Shown here: piece after piece, positions 17,119 through 27,006 of the stretch
Layout of the letters: each line of letters begins with the position of its first letter
Position numbering within the stretch: position 1 is the stretch's first letter
Origin: Marivivens sp.
GTDB taxonomy: Bacteria > Pseudomonadota > Alphaproteobacteria > Rhodobacterales > Rhodobacteraceae
Direction of reading: 5' to 3'
Assembly: GCA_017643845.1 (NCBI GenBank)
Contig: JAEPMR010000029.1
Coordinates: forward strand, 1 to 33,694
DNA: 33,694 nucleotides
Made by a program: the position numbers and the translations under genes
The notes under the pieces: model-generated
Seen by the model: only the letters and a program-made list of their open reading frames with translations
What the model was told of the DNA's origin: nothing
Database searches by the model: none

Positions 17119-19278
17119 ATGCAGGATCCCGCCATCACCCCAGAACTCATCGCCGCCCACGGGCTCAAGCCCGATGAGTATGACCGGATTCTCGAAATCA
17201 TCGGCCGCGAGCCGACCTTCACCGAGCTGGGCATCTTCTCGGCCATGTGGAACGAGCACTGCTCCTATAAATCCTCCAAGAAATGGCTCCGCACCCTACC
17301 CACCGAAGGCCCGCAAGTGATCTGCGGCCCAGGCGAGAACGCAGGCATCGTCGATATCGGTGACGGTCAGGCGGTCGTGTTCAAAATGGAGAGCCACAAC
17401 CACCCCTCATATATCGAGCCCTATCAGGGCGCGGCCACGGGCGTTGGCGGCATCCTGCGCGATGTTTTCACCATGGGCGCCCGCCCCATCGCCGCGATGA
17501 ACTCTCTCTCCTTCGGCGAAGTCACCCACCCCAAAACCCGCCAGCTCGTCAACGGCGTCGTTGAAGGCATCGGCGGCTACGGCAACTGCTTCGGCGTGCC
17601 CACCGTCGGCGGCGAGGTCCGCTTCGATCCCGCCTATAACGGCAACTGCCTCGTGAACGCATTTGCCGCGGGCCTCGCGGAGACGGACAGCATCTTCTAT
17701 TCCGCCGCCTCCGGCGTCGGCATGCCGGTGGTCTACCTCGGCGCGAAAACCGGCCGCGATGGCGTCGGCGGCGCGACAATGGCCTCCGCTGAATTTGACG
17801 ACACAATCGAAGAGAAACGCCCCACCGTTCAGGTCGGCGACCCCTTCACCGAAAAGCGCCTGATGGAAGCGACGCTGGAACTGATGCAAACCGGCGCCGT
17901 GATCTCCATTCAGGATATGGGCGCCGCTGGCCTCACTTGCTCCGCTGTGGAAATGGGCGACAAGGGCAATCTCGGCATCCGCCTCAACCTCGATCAGGTG
18001 CCACAGCGCGAAGACAACATGACAGCCTATGAAATGATGCTGTCAGAAAGCCAGGAGCGCATGCTCATGGTCCTCAAGCCCGAGAAAGAGGCCGAGGCCC
18101 GCGCCGTGTTCGAGAAATGGGATCTCGATTTCGCCATCGTCGGTGAAACCATCGCCGAAGACCGCTTCCTGATCATGCTCAATAACGAGGTCATGGCCGA
18201 TCTCCCGCTCTCGACGCTGGCCTCCTCCGCCCCCGAATACGACCGCCCATGGGTCGAAACCCCCGCCGCCGAGCCGCTCGCCGATGTGCCGGGCGTTGAC
18301 CCGATCGACGGGCTGAAGGCGCTTCTGTCCTCGCCCAACTACGCGGCAAAGCAGTGGGTCTACGAGCAGTACGATCACATGGTCATGGGCGACACCAACC
18401 GCGCGCCGGGTCTCGGCGCTGGCATCATCCGCGTGCATGGCACCGACAAGATGCTGGCCTTTTCCTCCGATGTGACCCCGCGCTACGTCAAGGCCAACCC
18501 CGTTGAAGGCGGCAAGCAGGCCGTGGCCGAAGCCTACCGCAACCTCACCGCCGTCGGCGCCAAGCCGCTCGCCACCACCGACAACCTGAACTTCGGCAAT
18601 CCCGAAAAACCCGAAATCATGGGCCAGTTCGTCGGCGCCATCAAAGGCATCGGCGAGGCGTGCCTCGCACTTGATACGCCCATCGTGTCGGGCAACGTGT
18701 CGCTCTATAACGAAACCGACGGCCAAGGCATCCTGCCCACGCCCACAATCTGCGCCGTGGGCCTCATCGCCCATGCGGACGAGGCGATCACTGGTCAGGC
18801 CCGCGACGGCCATGTGGCGCTTCTGGTGGGCGAAACACACGGGCATCTGGGCCAGTCCGCCCTTCTGGCCGAGGTGTACAACCGCGTCGAAGGCGACGCA
18901 CCGCATGTCGATCTCGACGCCGAAAAGCGCAACGGTGATTTCATCCGCGCCAATACCGCGATGATCCGCGCCTGCACCGACCTCTCCGATGGTGGCCTCG
19001 CGCTCGCCGCGTTCGAGATGGCCGAAGCCGCTGGCGTCGGCGTCACGCTTGATGCAGGCGACACGCCCACCCTCTTTGGCGAGGATCAGGCCCGCTACCT
19101 CATCGCCTGCAATTTTGACTCCGCCGAAATGCTGATGTCCGCCGCTGCACAGGCAGGGGTGACAGTTACGATGGTCGGCAAGTTTGGCGGCGATCAGGTC
19201 AATTTCGGCGGCACCTCCGCCCCGCTTTCCGAACTGGCCGCGATCTACCGCTCCAGCTTCGCCGCCGCTGTTGCCTAA
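17119..19278 (+). CDS. purL: PurL, phosphoribosylformylglycinamidine synthase subunit
   Basis: PurL catalyses the ATP-dependent FGAR to FGAM step of purine synthesis, using ammonia delivered by PurQ in a PurLQS complex. The 719-residue length is the small, glutaminase-free form. The N-terminus contains [14 protein letters not shown] with the conserved His47, followed by [35 protein letters not shown]. The two repeated AIRS-like halves follow, the second with the late [18 protein letters not shown] motif. The ATG at 17119 has GGAGAGGA just upstream; an ATG at 17080 has no such signal. Transcription stops in the shared hairpin at 19287-19308. Confidence 0.98.
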   Translation: MQDPAITPELIAAHGLKPDEYDRILEIIGREPTFTELGIFSAMWNEHCSYKSSKKWLRTLPTEGPQVICGPGENAGIVDIGDGQAVVFKMESHNHPSYIEPYQGAATGVGGILRDVFTMGARPIAAMNSLSFGEVTHPKTRQLVNGVVEGIGGYGNCFGVPTVGGEVRFDPAYNGNCLVNAFAAGLAETDSIFYSAASGVGMPVVYLGAKTGRDGVGGATMASAEFDDTIEEKRPTVQVGDPFTEKRLMEATLELMQTGAVISIQDMGAAGLTCSAVEMGDKGNLGIRLNLDQVPQREDNMTAYEMMLSESQERMLMVLKPEKEAEARAVFEKWDLDFAIVGETIAEDRFLIMLNNEVMADLPLSTLASSAPEYDRPWVETPAAEPLADVPGVDPIDGLKALLSSPNYAAKQWVYEQYDHMVMGDTNRAPGLGAGIIRVHGTDKMLAFSSDVTPRYVKANPVEGGKQAVAEAYRNLTAVGAKPLATTDNLNFGNPEKPEIMGQFVGAIKGIGEACLALDTPIVSGNVSLYNETDGQGILPTPTICAVGLIAHADEAITGQARDGHVALLVGETHGHLGQSALLAEVYNRVEGDAPHVDLDAEKRNGDFIRANTAMIRACTDLSDGGLALAAFEMAEAAGVGVTLDAGDTPTLFGEDQARYLIACNFDSAEMLMSAAAQAGVTVTMVGKFGGDQVNFGGTSAPLSELAAIYRSSFAAAVA

Positions 19279-19286
19279 TTCACAGC

Positions 19287-19308
19287 GCCTGAGCCTGCGG
19301 GCTCAGGC
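19287..19308. terminator. hairpin between convergent purL and thioredoxin-fold gene
   Basis: GCCTGAGCC and GGCTCAGGC form a perfect 9-bp stem with a TGCG loop, starting nine bases after the purL stop and including the stop codon of the convergent gene. Only TTT follows on the plus strand and nothing on the minus, so it is a modest, probably bidirectional terminator. Confidence 0.6.
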
Positions 19309-19854
19309 TTTCCACTTGATCGAACACCCCATCGAGGGCACCTGTTCGCGCGGGCCTTCGCCGGTGTCCGCCACCATCCGCATCGCTTCCACCAGCTCGC
19401 GCGGCATGTCATCGGGGCGCGCCTTCTTACCCGCCGCATCCAGACGCCCGCGATATTGCAGGCCCATCTGGGCGTTATACCCAAAGAAATCCGGCGTGCA
19501 GACCGCCCCAGAGGCCCGCGCAACCGCTTGGCTCTCGTCATGCAGATAGGGAAACGGAAAGCCCTTCTCCACCGCCAGCTTCGCCATATTCTCGAAACTG
19601 TCCGCGGGATGGGTCGTCGCATCATTGGCACAGATCGCCACCACGCCGAGCCCCATCTCCTGCACCGCCCGCGCATCGTCCATCAGCCGGTCCAGAATGC
19701 CCAGCACATAGGGGCAGTGATTGCAGATGAACATCACCAAGAGGCCATTCGGCCCGGCCAGTTCATCCCGGCTCAATACCCGCCCATCCGTCGCAGGCAG
19801 GGTGAAATCCGGCGCAGGTGCGTCGAAATCGCAAGTCTCGGCAGTGGTCGCCAT
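19303..19854 (-). CDS. Thioredoxin-fold AhpC/TSA-like (redoxin) protein
   Basis: This 183-residue cytoplasmic protein has the APDFTLPATDGRVLS opening of the AhpC/TSA-redoxin group and a CNHC motif (Cys44, Cys47) in FICNHCPYV, where peroxiredoxins have a single peroxidatic cysteine. Such 'thioredoxin family' proteins are widespread, but their partners are mostly unknown. A perfect AAGGAGG lies eight bases before the ATG, though it could pair with TCCTCC upstream (19862-19882). It follows the SnoaL-like gene by 63 bases in the same direction, so it may be the last gene of the transporter transcript or be independently expressed. Confidence 0.8.
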   Translation of the reverse strand: MATTAETCDFDAPAPDFTLPATDGRVLSRDELAGPNGLLVMFICNHCPYVLGILDRLMDDARAVQEMGLGVVAICANDATTHPADSFENMAKLAVEKGFPFPYLHDESQAVARASGAVCTPDFFGYNAQMGLQYRGRLDAAGKKARPDDMPRELVEAMRMVADTGEGPREQVPSMGCSIKWKA

Positions 19855-19917
19855 GACAGCATCCTCCTTCTCGTTCGGAGGAACTATGCCGCCCGCGCCA
19901 CCGCCTGTCGAGATGCC

Positions 19918-20916
19918 TCACATCGCCTTGCGCAGCCGCTCCAGCACATCCACGCCCAGCGTGCTCATCCAGTGCAGGATGTCGATGAAGATCCAGTTCT
20001 CGCTAAGCTTGTCCCCGTCGCGGCGGTAAATATCCACCACGCGGAACTCGCCCTTGCCCTCCATCGCGGGCATACCCATGAACCCGCCTGTGGAACGTGC
20101 GGTGAAATTCGGCCAGCCGAAGAACCCCCCATAATGCCCCTCCGCCGTGCGGCACAAATGCCCTGTCGATGACCGCTCGGTAAAGCCCGCACGAAACGCG
20201 CCGGAATGCTGCTTGGCATAGCGTTCGATCGTGTAGGTCGCGCCGATGCCGGCCGGTCCCCACCAGATCATGTCGTCATTCCACGTCCGCGCCAGCTCTT
20301 CCTCCAGCGGCAGGCCCAGCTGCCACGTCCCCAGATCCCCGATCATCGCATTGATCGCGGCCAGCGTCTTGGCGCCTTCCTCTGCGGGTGCATCCTCATA
20401 GAGCAGCCCGTCATGGGTCAACGGCCCCGGTTGCACCAGATGCGCCGCCGTCTGCGGCGGGAACGGGTTGATCCCCGCCTGCATCAACAGGTGCGGAATA
20501 TCGCAGAACATCGCCGTCTCAACGATTTGCCCGCCTTCCACGCGGTTGAACTCCGCATAGCGCAGCATCGCGATCTTGCGCGTCCCGCCAAGGCCCAGCA
20601 GAGGCTTGTCCCACAGGCCCATCAGATGGCCCATTGAAATCACCCAGGTGCTCGCCTCGCCATCAATCTCGTTGCGTCCGGCAAAGAAGATGTCTTCCCG
20701 CCGCTGCATCCGCGTCAGGGAGGTCATCAGCGGCGCCCAGAACACCTCCGCCACCGCCGCAGCGCCTGTCTGCTCGTAGAACGGGTGCATCCCCCGCCAA
20801 TGCCAGTCCGCCGCCGTGCGCTCGGCCAGCACCGCGCCGACAGTCTCCGGCGTGGCTTTCGACAGTGCATTATAATGGGCGCGCACCAGCGCCTTTTCCA
20901 TTTGAAATCCGCTCAT
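19918..20916 (-). CDS. Two-domain SnoaL/NTF2-like protein A
   Basis: This 332-residue protein appears to be two SnoaL-like (polyketide-cyclase/NTF2 fold) domains in tandem, about residues 10-150 and 180-330. Motifs shared with protein B at 28325-29365 include a MGHL/MGHY..G segment, the R-Y-x-E-F...EGGQI strand, LLMQAG, WGPAGIG and ENWIFIDIL. These show that A and B are paralogues. Members of this fold act as isomerases, dehydratases, hydrolases or cyclases in a deep pocket, so chemistry cannot be assigned by homology. It is the next gene after the second permease (24-base gap), so it is coexpressed with import. AAGG precedes the ATG at about nine bases. Confidence 0.78.
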   Translation of the reverse strand: MSGFQMEKALVRAHYNALSKATPETVGAVLAERTAADWHWRGMHPFYEQTGAAAVAEVFWAPLMTSLTRMQRREDIFFAGRNEIDGEASTWVISMGHLMGLWDKPLLGLGGTRKIAMLRYAEFNRVEGGQIVETAMFCDIPHLLMQAGINPFPPQTAAHLVQPGPLTHDGLLYEDAPAEEGAKTLAAINAMIGDLGTWQLGLPLEEELARTWNDDMIWWGPAGIGATYTIERYAKQHSGAFRAGFTERSSTGHLCRTAEGHYGGFFGWPNFTARSTGGFMGMPAMEGKGEFRVVDIYRRDGDKLSENWIFIDILHWMSTLGVDVLERLRKAM

Positions 20917-20940
20917 TGCGATTTACCTTGCGTTTCAGGT

Positions 20941-21822
20941 TTACCCTTTGACAGCGCCCGCCGTCAGCCCGCTGACGATCTGCCGCTGGAAGAACATGAT
21001 AAGGAAGAACAGCGGCACCATCGCCGACACCACTGCCGCCACCGCAAACATCACATTGCCCTCAACCTGCGTCGTGCCAAGGAAGCTCGCGATTTTCGGC
21101 ACCATCGTCTGGTTCTCCTGACTGAGCAGCATCGCCGTCACCGCAAAGTCGTTATAGGCCAGCAGGAACGAGAACAGCCCCGTCGTAATCACCCCCGGCC
21201 ACATCACCGGAATGATCACATGCCAGAACGCCTGAAACCGCGTGCAGCCATCCACCATCGCACTCTCGTCGAGGTCTTTGGGAATGTTGAGGAAGAACGA
21301 ATGCAGCATCCACAGGGTAAACGGCTGGTTGATCGCCACCAGCACGATGATCGTTGTCGGCAGATGCCCCCAGAGGTTCCACTCAAAGAACGGCAGCAAA
21401 TAGCCCGATACCAGCGTGATATGCGGCATTGCACGGAACACCAGCGCGATCATCAACAGCCAGAAGGCGTAGCGATAGCCTGACCGCGCCAGCGCAAACC
21501 CGCCCAGCGTGCCCAGTGTCAGCGAAATCACCACCGTGAAAAACACCACAATCGCCGTGTTCAGCACCGCCCGCCAGAACTCCTGCTCGATCCACGCGCC
21601 CTCGTAGCCCGCGCCGGTGAACGCCCCGCCGGTTTCCGCCCGTGTGAACGTTCCCCAAAGCGCGTTCATCCAGTCCGCTTTCGAGAAGAAGTCGCCCTGT
21701 ACTTTGAAAGAGCCCCAAAGAGTCCACAGGAACGGGAAGGAGGCGATCACCACCCACAGCATCACAAAGCCCGTGGTCAGCGCGATCAGCCCGCGCGAGC
21801 GTCGTTGGGAAGCAGCAGCCAT
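20941..21822 (-). CDS. ABC transporter permease, MalG/UgpE-type (CUT1)
   Basis: This inner-membrane permease is one half of the transport channel of a sugar- or polyol-type importer. The 293-residue protein has about six spans, starting with LIALTTGFVMLWVVIASFPF, and the cytoplasmic EAA loop ESAMVDGCTRFQAFWHVIIP that docks the ATPase. The ATG at 21822 has GAGGG seven bases upstream and starts two bases after the stop of the partner permease; a TTG at 21828 would overlap that stop but lacks spacing. The matching ATPase is not in this transcript but opens the divergent one at 24403. Confidence 0.93.
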   Translation of the reverse strand: MAAASQRRSRGLIALTTGFVMLWVVIASFPFLWTLWGSFKVQGDFFSKADWMNALWGTFTRAETGGAFTGAGYEGAWIEQEFWRAVLNTAIVVFFTVVISLTLGTLGGFALARSGYRYAFWLLMIALVFRAMPHITLVSGYLLPFFEWNLWGHLPTTIIVLVAINQPFTLWMLHSFFLNIPKDLDESAMVDGCTRFQAFWHVIIPVMWPGVITTGLFSFLLAYNDFAVTAMLLSQENQTMVPKIASFLGTTQVEGNVMFAVAAVVSAMVPLFFLIMFFQRQIVSGLTAGAVKG

Positions 21823-21824
21823 GA

Positions 21825-22853
21825 TCAAGCCCTCTTGCGGTTAAAGTCGCGCCATGTTCGGATCAGCACCGGCGTCAGCAGCACAGCCACACCAAGGATC
21901 GTCAGCACCGATGTCGCAGCGGCGGAGCCGAATTGCTGATAGTCCCCACGCAAATCGTTGTAGATGATGTAGCTCAGCGAGGTCGCGTTCGCCGCCGCCG
22001 AAAAGCCCACGATCGGCTCAAAGACGCGGAAGTTGTCCATCAGCTGCATCAGCGTAATAAAGACCACGAGCGGCGCCATATAGGGGATAACCACGTAGCG
22101 CACCCGCTCCCAGCGGCTCGCGCCGTCGATCATCGCCGCTTCCAGCGTTTCCTCTGGCACGGTCTGCAAACCGGCATAGAACACGATGAAGCTGAACGGT
22201 GCCGAATGCCAGACACCATAGGCGATCAACGTCAGCCATGTCAGCGTCGGAGACGCTTTCAGCGACAGGCTCGGATCATCCATGAGGTTCTGCAAACTCG
22301 CGCCAATAATGCCGCGCGCGTCGATCATCCAAAACAGGATCAGCGAGCCAATCAGCGGCGTCACGATCATCGGCAGGAGCGAGACGAAAATCGTCGGCCC
22401 TTTCAGGCGGCTCGGGATCGAATTGACCGCCAGCGCGATGAACAGCCCCGCGACCAGCACCAGCGGCGTCACAACAAATGTATATGTCAGGGTAAAGGCC
22501 AGCGCCTTATAGAACGGCAGGTTCATCAATCTGCCGAAAAACGCGCCAAGGCTCTCGCTCTCCGCCCAGGCTTGCCGCACCTCTTCCACCGCCAGATGGC
22601 TGCGGTTCAGATAGGTGCCGATCCCGTTGAACCGGCCCAGCGGCTCGGCTTCTCGGATCGCAGCCGTCGCTTCCGCATCGACGGTCGTTTCCTCCTCGCA
22701 GCCGAAAGGGCCGCAGTTTTCAACGGTTTTCACCACCTGCTCGTGCTCGATGTAGAGCGACTGCACGATCACCGAACCGATGGGCAGTGCGATAAACAGG
22801 ATCATCGCCAGCAGGGAGGGGAAAATGAACCAGAGGAAAGTGCGATGCGGCAT
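21825..22853 (-). CDS. ABC transporter permease, MalF/UgpA-type (CUT1)
   Basis: This is the partner channel subunit, 342 residues. After the first span (about 7-30) there is a periplasmic region of some 80 residues before the second span near 116-138, larger than in the smallest CUT1 permeases. It contains two close cysteines (Cys47 and Cys52) that could form a disulfide. The EAA loop is EAAMIDGASRWERVRY near residues 238-253. The gene follows the binding-protein gene after 65 bases that contain a stable hairpin. Confidence 0.93.
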   Translation of the reverse strand: MPHRTFLWFIFPSLLAMILFIALPIGSVIVQSLYIEHEQVVKTVENCGPFGCEEETTVDAEATAAIREAEPLGRFNGIGTYLNRSHLAVEEVRQAWAESESLGAFFGRLMNLPFYKALAFTLTYTFVVTPLVLVAGLFIALAVNSIPSRLKGPTIFVSLLPMIVTPLIGSLILFWMIDARGIIGASLQNLMDDPSLSLKASPTLTWLTLIAYGVWHSAPFSFIVFYAGLQTVPEETLEAAMIDGASRWERVRYVVIPYMAPLVVFITLMQLMDNFRVFEPIVGFSAAANATSLSYIIYNDLRGDYQQFGSAAATSVLTILGVAVLLTPVLIRTWRDFNRKRA

Positions 22854-22880
22854 GGCGGGCGCCCTTCTCAGTTAGGGGTC

Positions 22881-22905
22881 GGAGGGCCGCGAGTTGCGGC
22901 CCCCC
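22881..22905 (-). repeat. intercistronic stem-loop between binding-protein and permease genes
   Basis: GGGCCGC (22884-22890) pairs with GCGGCCC (22896-22902), with flanking GG/CC extending the stem. It lies just after the binding-protein stop. There is no T-tract on the transcribed strand, so it more likely stabilises the upstream message than terminates it, as known for malE-malF-type operons. Confidence 0.45.
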
Positions 22906-22918
22906 TCTCAGGAGGAGC

Positions 22919-24154
22919 TTACAGGAAGCCCTGCTCTTTAGCAGCAGCCGTGTAGGCCGCTTCGATGTCGGCCAGCGCCTGCTCGGCACTCTCGTTGCCT
23001 TGCAGGAAGTCAGCCAGCTCGTTGCCCAGCACTGTGTGCAGGATGCCCATGTAAGGCAGCATCGGGTACGGTTTTGCACCTGCCTGAGCAGTCGCGGCAA
23101 CACCCGCAGATGCCGGACCAGGCTGGTAGCCGTCGATCAGCCAGACAGCCTTGTCGTTATTGGCCTGAACCATCTCGGTCGAGATACCATTCATCATTGC
23201 AATGAATGAAGCTTCCGCATCCTCGTCGCTGATATTTGCCGCAATGGTAAAGCCGTCCCACCACAGGGTCGATGCCGGAACATCGCCACCACCGAAGGTC
23301 GGCGCGGCACTCAATACCGTTGAGCCGACAACCTCAGCGGTCGAACCCTCGTCATCAAGGATCGCCCCGCCACGGGAGCCCCACATGGTTGCCATCGCCA
23401 ACTCGCCACCTTCCCAAAGCGCCTGCGTGGCGTTCGAGTCAAAGGTCAGGAAGTCAGGATCAGCATATTCGTTCAGCGCCTTGAGCATGTTTAGCGCAGC
23501 AACACCGCTTTCGTTGTTGATCGACACAGCCGCCGAGCCAGCCTCAAAGAATGATGCGCCGGTGCCCATATACATGTTCACGAACTCTTCCGCGAGGTTC
23601 CAGCCTGCGGCGGTGTTCATCGCATAGGGGTTTTCCATGATGCCCGCATCACGGATCGCCTGCGCAACCGCGATCACTTCTTCATAGGTGCTCGGCACGT
23701 CCGCACCTACCTGCTCCAGAATGTCCGAGCGGTAGAACAGATGCTGCGCATTCGCCATGAAAGCAACGGCCATCACTTTACCGTCAATCGTGATCAACTG
23801 TGTCGGCAGCAGTTGCCCGCCGTGCTCCGCAACAAGATCATCGAGCGGGCGGATCAGGCCGTCATTCATCAGCGGCACGATGGAGCTGTTGGCAACCACG
23901 GCTACCGTGTATTGCGCCGGATTTGCTGTCAGCGCGGCCACTTGAATGTCGCGGTGATCGGCTGTCTGGTTCTTGCTGACCTCGACACCGTCGCCCGCAC
24001 AGGCTTCCGCGCCTGCGGCCACGGCATGAAGCGCCGGAAAGTCGTTCGAAAGAATGCGGACAGAGCCGCCCTCAATACCACAGCCTGCCATGGCCGTGGT
24101 GCCGCTGAGAATGGCCATAGCCGACCCCAGCACAGTTGTTTTCCACATGTTCAT
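22919..24154 (-). CDS. Periplasmic solute-binding protein, family 1 (CUT1 importer)
   Basis: This 411-residue extracellular binding protein captures the substrate for the importer. It starts with a signal peptide (MWKTTVLGSAMAILSGTTAMA) and probable cleavage after AMA; the next residues GC leave a weak lipobox possibility. The mature part follows the MalE/UgpB type (a YRSDILEQVGADVPSTYEEV block, ALWEGGELAMATMWGSRGG, WWDGFTIAANISDEDAEASFIAMM). GGAGG lies six bases before the ATG at 24154; ATGs at 24157 and 24148 are alternatives. A GC-rich hairpin (24180-24193) sits in the leader. The candidate LacI operator at 24250-24265 is about 95 bases upstream. The ligand is unknown. Confidence 0.92.
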   Translation of the reverse strand: MNMWKTTVLGSAMAILSGTTAMAGCGIEGGSVRILSNDFPALHAVAAGAEACAGDGVEVSKNQTADHRDIQVAALTANPAQYTVAVVANSSIVPLMNDGLIRPLDDLVAEHGGQLLPTQLITIDGKVMAVAFMANAQHLFYRSDILEQVGADVPSTYEEVIAVAQAIRDAGIMENPYAMNTAAGWNLAEEFVNMYMGTGASFFEAGSAAVSINNESGVAALNMLKALNEYADPDFLTFDSNATQALWEGGELAMATMWGSRGGAILDDEGSTAEVVGSTVLSAAPTFGGGDVPASTLWWDGFTIAANISDEDAEASFIAMMNGISTEMVQANNDKAVWLIDGYQPGPASAGVAATAQAGAKPYPMLPYMGILHTVLGNELADFLQGNESAEQALADIEAAYTAAAKEQGFL

Positions 24155-24249
24155 CATGAACCTCCGTGTTTTCCCTGTTCCCGGCAGGCCGGGCTTTGAT
24201 TGGCGTGTCATCACGCTGCGCAGCATGCGCGGCACCCGAATCGGAATGC

Positions 24250-24265
24250 TTGCATACGTTTGCAA
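24250..24265. promoter_or_regulatory. candidate LacI-family operator, binding-protein side
   Basis: TTGCATACGTTTGCAA is a 16-bp imperfect palindrome with a central CG, the usual form of LacI/GalR operators. Read on the other strand it matches the site at 24371-24386 at 14 of 16 positions. It lies in the divergent control region, upstream of the leftward transporter genes. Confidence 0.7.
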
Positions 24266-24370
24266 TAATAACCCCGACAATCACCCACCACGCAAGCCCC
24301 TAATTTTGATAAATTGAAAATAGCCTTTAAATTTATACTTGCGAAGCGCTACGAATCGCGCCTACTGTTT

Positions 24371-24386
24371 TTGCATTCGTATGCAA
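24371..24386. promoter_or_regulatory. candidate LacI-family operator, ATPase side
   Basis: TTGCATTCGTATGCAA is palindromic except for the two bases flanking the central CG. It ends 16 bases before the ATG at 24403, so bound repressor would block the rightward transcript. The centres of the two operators are 121 bases apart, close enough for repression by looping. The 248-base divergent region also holds an AT-rich stretch (24301-24340) with TATACT at 24334-24339, a possible rightward -10; I see no convincing -35. Confidence 0.72.
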
Positions 24387-24402
24387 TAGGGTGAGTCGTA
24401 CT

Positions 24403-25452
24403 ATGGCCGAAATTCAGCTCCGCAATATCTCCAAGCGCTGGGGGTCTTTCGTTGGCGTCGATAATTTCGACCTCACGATTGCCGATGAAGAGTTCCTCGT
24501 TCTGCTCGGCCCCTCCGGCTGCGGCAAGACCACGACGATGCGCATGATCGCAGGTCTCGAGGAGGCCACAGAAGGCGATATTCTCGTCGATGGCAAGCGG
24601 ATCAATGACCTCGATCCGAAAGACCGCGATGTCGCCATGGTGTTCCAGAGCTACGCGCTCTACCCGAATATGAACGTCTACGAAAACATCCGCTTTCCCC
24701 TCAAAGTCCGCGGCATCGACCCGAAGACCCACGACGAGAAAGTGCGCCGCGCCTCCGCGATGGTCGAGCTTGACGATTTCCTGCACCGCCGCCCCGCCGA
24801 GCTTTCCGGCGGCCAGCGCCAGCGCGTCGCCCTCGCCCGCGCCATCGTGCGCGAGCCGAACGTGTTCCTGATGGACGAGCCGCTCTCCAACCTCGACGCC
24901 AAGCTCCGCGTCTCCACCCGCGCCCAGATCAAGAACCTCAGCCACGAGCTGAAAGTCACCACCATCTACGTCACCCACGACCAGATCGAGGCGATGACGC
25001 TGGCAGATCGCGTCGTGGTGATGAACAAGGGCGTCGTGCAGCAGGTCGGCACCCCGACCGAGATCTACAACAACCCCGCCAACACCTTTGTCGCGGGCTT
25101 CATCGGCAATCCAGCGATGAACCTGCTCGAAGGCGAAATTCAGGGCGGCGTGTTCACCGGCAAGAATGTCCGCATTGAGGGCCTCGCCACAGCCCATTCC
25201 GGCCCCGTCACCCTCGGCTTCCGCGCAGAGGACGCGAGCATGGCAACCGGCGACAGCGGCCAGATTTCCGCGCCGATCTACTCGATCGAGCTTCTGGGCG
25301 ACGCCACCATGATCACCGTCCGCGCTGGCGGCGGCCTTGTCTCCGTCAAGACGGACAAGGACTTCCGCGCCGAAATCGGCGACCCCTTCTCCGCCAGCAT
25401 CCCGACAGGCATCTGCCACCTGTTCCACCCCGACAGCGGCGAAAGGCTCTAG
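24403..25452 (+). CDS. ABC transporter ATP-binding protein, MalK/UgpC-type
   Basis: This cytoplasmic ATPase drives the importer encoded on the other arm. The 349-residue protein has Walker [10 protein letters not shown] (36-44), Q-loop Gln82, signature LSGGQ (134-138), Walker B FLMDEP (155-160), switch His192 in THDQ, and a C-terminal TOBE/regulatory region (about 235-349). The ATG at 24403 has AGGGTGAG upstream; the GTG at 24391 would sit inside that SD. It is the first gene of the rightward operon, and GMC starts four bases after its stop. Splitting the ATPase from its permeases puts transport and catabolism under the same pair of operators. Confidence 0.95.
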   Translation: MAEIQLRNISKRWGSFVGVDNFDLTIADEEFLVLLGPSGCGKTTTMRMIAGLEEATEGDILVDGKRINDLDPKDRDVAMVFQSYALYPNMNVYENIRFPLKVRGIDPKTHDEKVRRASAMVELDDFLHRRPAELSGGQRQRVALARAIVREPNVFLMDEPLSNLDAKLRVSTRAQIKNLSHELKVTTIYVTHDQIEAMTLADRVVVMNKGVVQQVGTPTEIYNNPANTFVAGFIGNPAMNLLEGEIQGGVFTGKNVRIEGLATAHSGPVTLGFRAEDASMATGDSGQISAPIYSIELLGDATMITVRAGGGLVSVKTDKDFRAEIGDPFSASIPTGICHLFHPDSGERL

Positions 25453-25456
25453 CTCC

Positions 25457-26977
25457 ATGGCCGCGCGGTCCTACGACTTTATCGTGATCGGTGCAGGCTC
25501 GGCGGGCTGCGCCGTGGCCCACGGCCTCGCCACGCGCGAGGCCGGATCGGTGCTGGTGATCGAGGCTGGCCCCTCCGACCGCTGGCCGCTGGTGCGGATG
25601 CCCTTCGGTCTTGTGTGGAACATGGGCAGCAAAACCCGCGACTGGCGCTTCACCTCCGCCCCGCAAAAGGCGCTCGGCGGGCGGCAACTCAAAATCCCGC
25701 GTGGGCGGATGCTCGGCGGCTCAGGCTCGATCAATTCGATGGTCTGGTTCCGTGGCTGCGCCGACGATTTCACCAATTGGCAGGTCGATGGCTGGGACTG
25801 GTCCGCCGTCCGCCCTGCCTTCGAGGCGGTCGAAAGCCATCTCACCCCCAACCGCCTCGCCACGCCGCACCCGCTGACCGAGGCCCTCGGCGGGCTGTTC
25901 CCGCAGAATGATCCGCGGGCCATCCCGACCCCCGAACGCGAAAGCGCAGGCGTCTTCGCCTACAACATGCGCAACGGGCGGCGCTGGTCGGCGGCGGATG
26001 CCTTCCTCCGCCCCGCGCAGGCCACCGGCCGCGTTCAGGTCGTGCAGGGCACGCAAGTCGCCCGCCTCGGCTTCACCGGCGACCGCGCAACTGCCGTGCA
26101 TTTCACCGATGGCAGCAGCGTCATCGCGCATAAAGGCATCGTGCTCTCCGCAGGTTCCATCGGCTCGCCAGAAATCCTCCTGCGCTCCGGCCTTGGCCCC
26201 GCTGACGATCTCCGCGCCGCAGGCGTCGATCCCCGTGCGGATATGCCCGGCATCGGTGCCAATCTGCACGATCACCCCGGCGCGGGCATCCATTATCAGG
26301 GCGCAGGCTCCGGCTACGGGTTGACCGTCGATCAAGCCCCGCAATGGCTCTCCGCCCCGTTCCGCTGGGCGCTCACGCGGCGCGGCGTCTTTGCCTCCCC
26401 CACCGTTGAAGGCGGCGCGTTCTTCAATGCCCGTGGCGCGGACGGCCCGCCCGATGTGCAGAGCCACTTCATCCCGTTCAACCTGAACTGGACCGGCTCC
26501 CGCTACGGCTACGGGCGCGGCTACTTCGCCGATGTCTGCGTCTGCCGTCCGCACTCGCGCGGTGCGCTCCGCATCACCCGCGACGGACTGGATATCGACC
26601 TCGGTATCTTCAATGACAGCCGCGACCTCGACACCCTCACCGCAGGCTGGCTCCGCCTCCGTGCGCTGATGGCAGAGGCCGATCTCGGCCCCTATAAAGC
26701 CCCCGAGGCCTACCCCGCCGCCCGCGTCACCACCGAAGAGGACGCCCGCGCCCATATCCTTGCCCATTGCGGCACCGCCTATCACCCCGTTGGCACCACC
26801 CGCATGGGCGACGACGCCGATGCCCCCGTCACCTCCCGCCTCGCCCTGCGCGGCACGGAGGGTCTGTGGGTAGCGGATGCAGGGATCATGCCCGCCGTCA
26901 CCTCCGCCAACACCAACGCCCCATCCATGATGATCGGCCACCGCGCCGGACAGTTCATCGCCGAAGACGCCGCCTAG
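25457..26977 (+). CDS. GMC-family FAD-dependent oxidoreductase (choline dehydrogenase-like)
   Basis: This 506-residue flavoenzyme is expected to oxidise a primary or secondary alcohol of the imported substrate and pass electrons to a quinone or other acceptor. The N-terminal Rossmann motif GAGSAG (12-17) and LVIEAG bind ADP of [14 protein letters not shown] marks the GMC signature 1 region and [18 protein letters not shown] signature 2. The C-terminal active site has His443 in [10 protein letters not shown] and Asn487 in NTNAP, the His-Asn pair of choline-dehydrogenase-like members. There is no signal peptide. The start four bases after the ATPase stop is supported by GAAAGG. The substrate cannot be inferred from motifs. 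Confidence 0.92.
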   Translation: MAARSYDFIVIGAGSAGCAVAHGLATREAGSVLVIEAGPSDRWPLVRMPFGLVWNMGSKTRDWRFTSAPQKALGGRQLKIPRGRMLGGSGSINSMVWFRGCADDFTNWQVDGWDWSAVRPAFEAVESHLTPNRLATPHPLTEALGGLFPQNDPRAIPTPERESAGVFAYNMRNGRRWSAADAFLRPAQATGRVQVVQGTQVARLGFTGDRATAVHFTDGSSVIAHKGIVLSAGSIGSPEILLRSGLGPADDLRAAGVDPRADMPGIGANLHDHPGAGIHYQGAGSGYGLTVDQAPQWLSAPFRWALTRRGVFASPTVEGGAFFNARGADGPPDVQSHFIPFNLNWTGSRYGYGRGYFADVCVCRPHSRGALRITRDGLDIDLGIFNDSRDLDTLTAGWLRLRALMAEADLGPYKAPEAYPAARVTTEEDARAHILAHCGTAYHPVGTTRMGDDADAPVTSRLALRGTEGLWVADAGIMPAVTSANTNAPSMMIGHRAGQFIAEDAA

Positions 26978-27006
26978 CGCGGCCCCGCACACACGAGGAG
27001 AGACCC

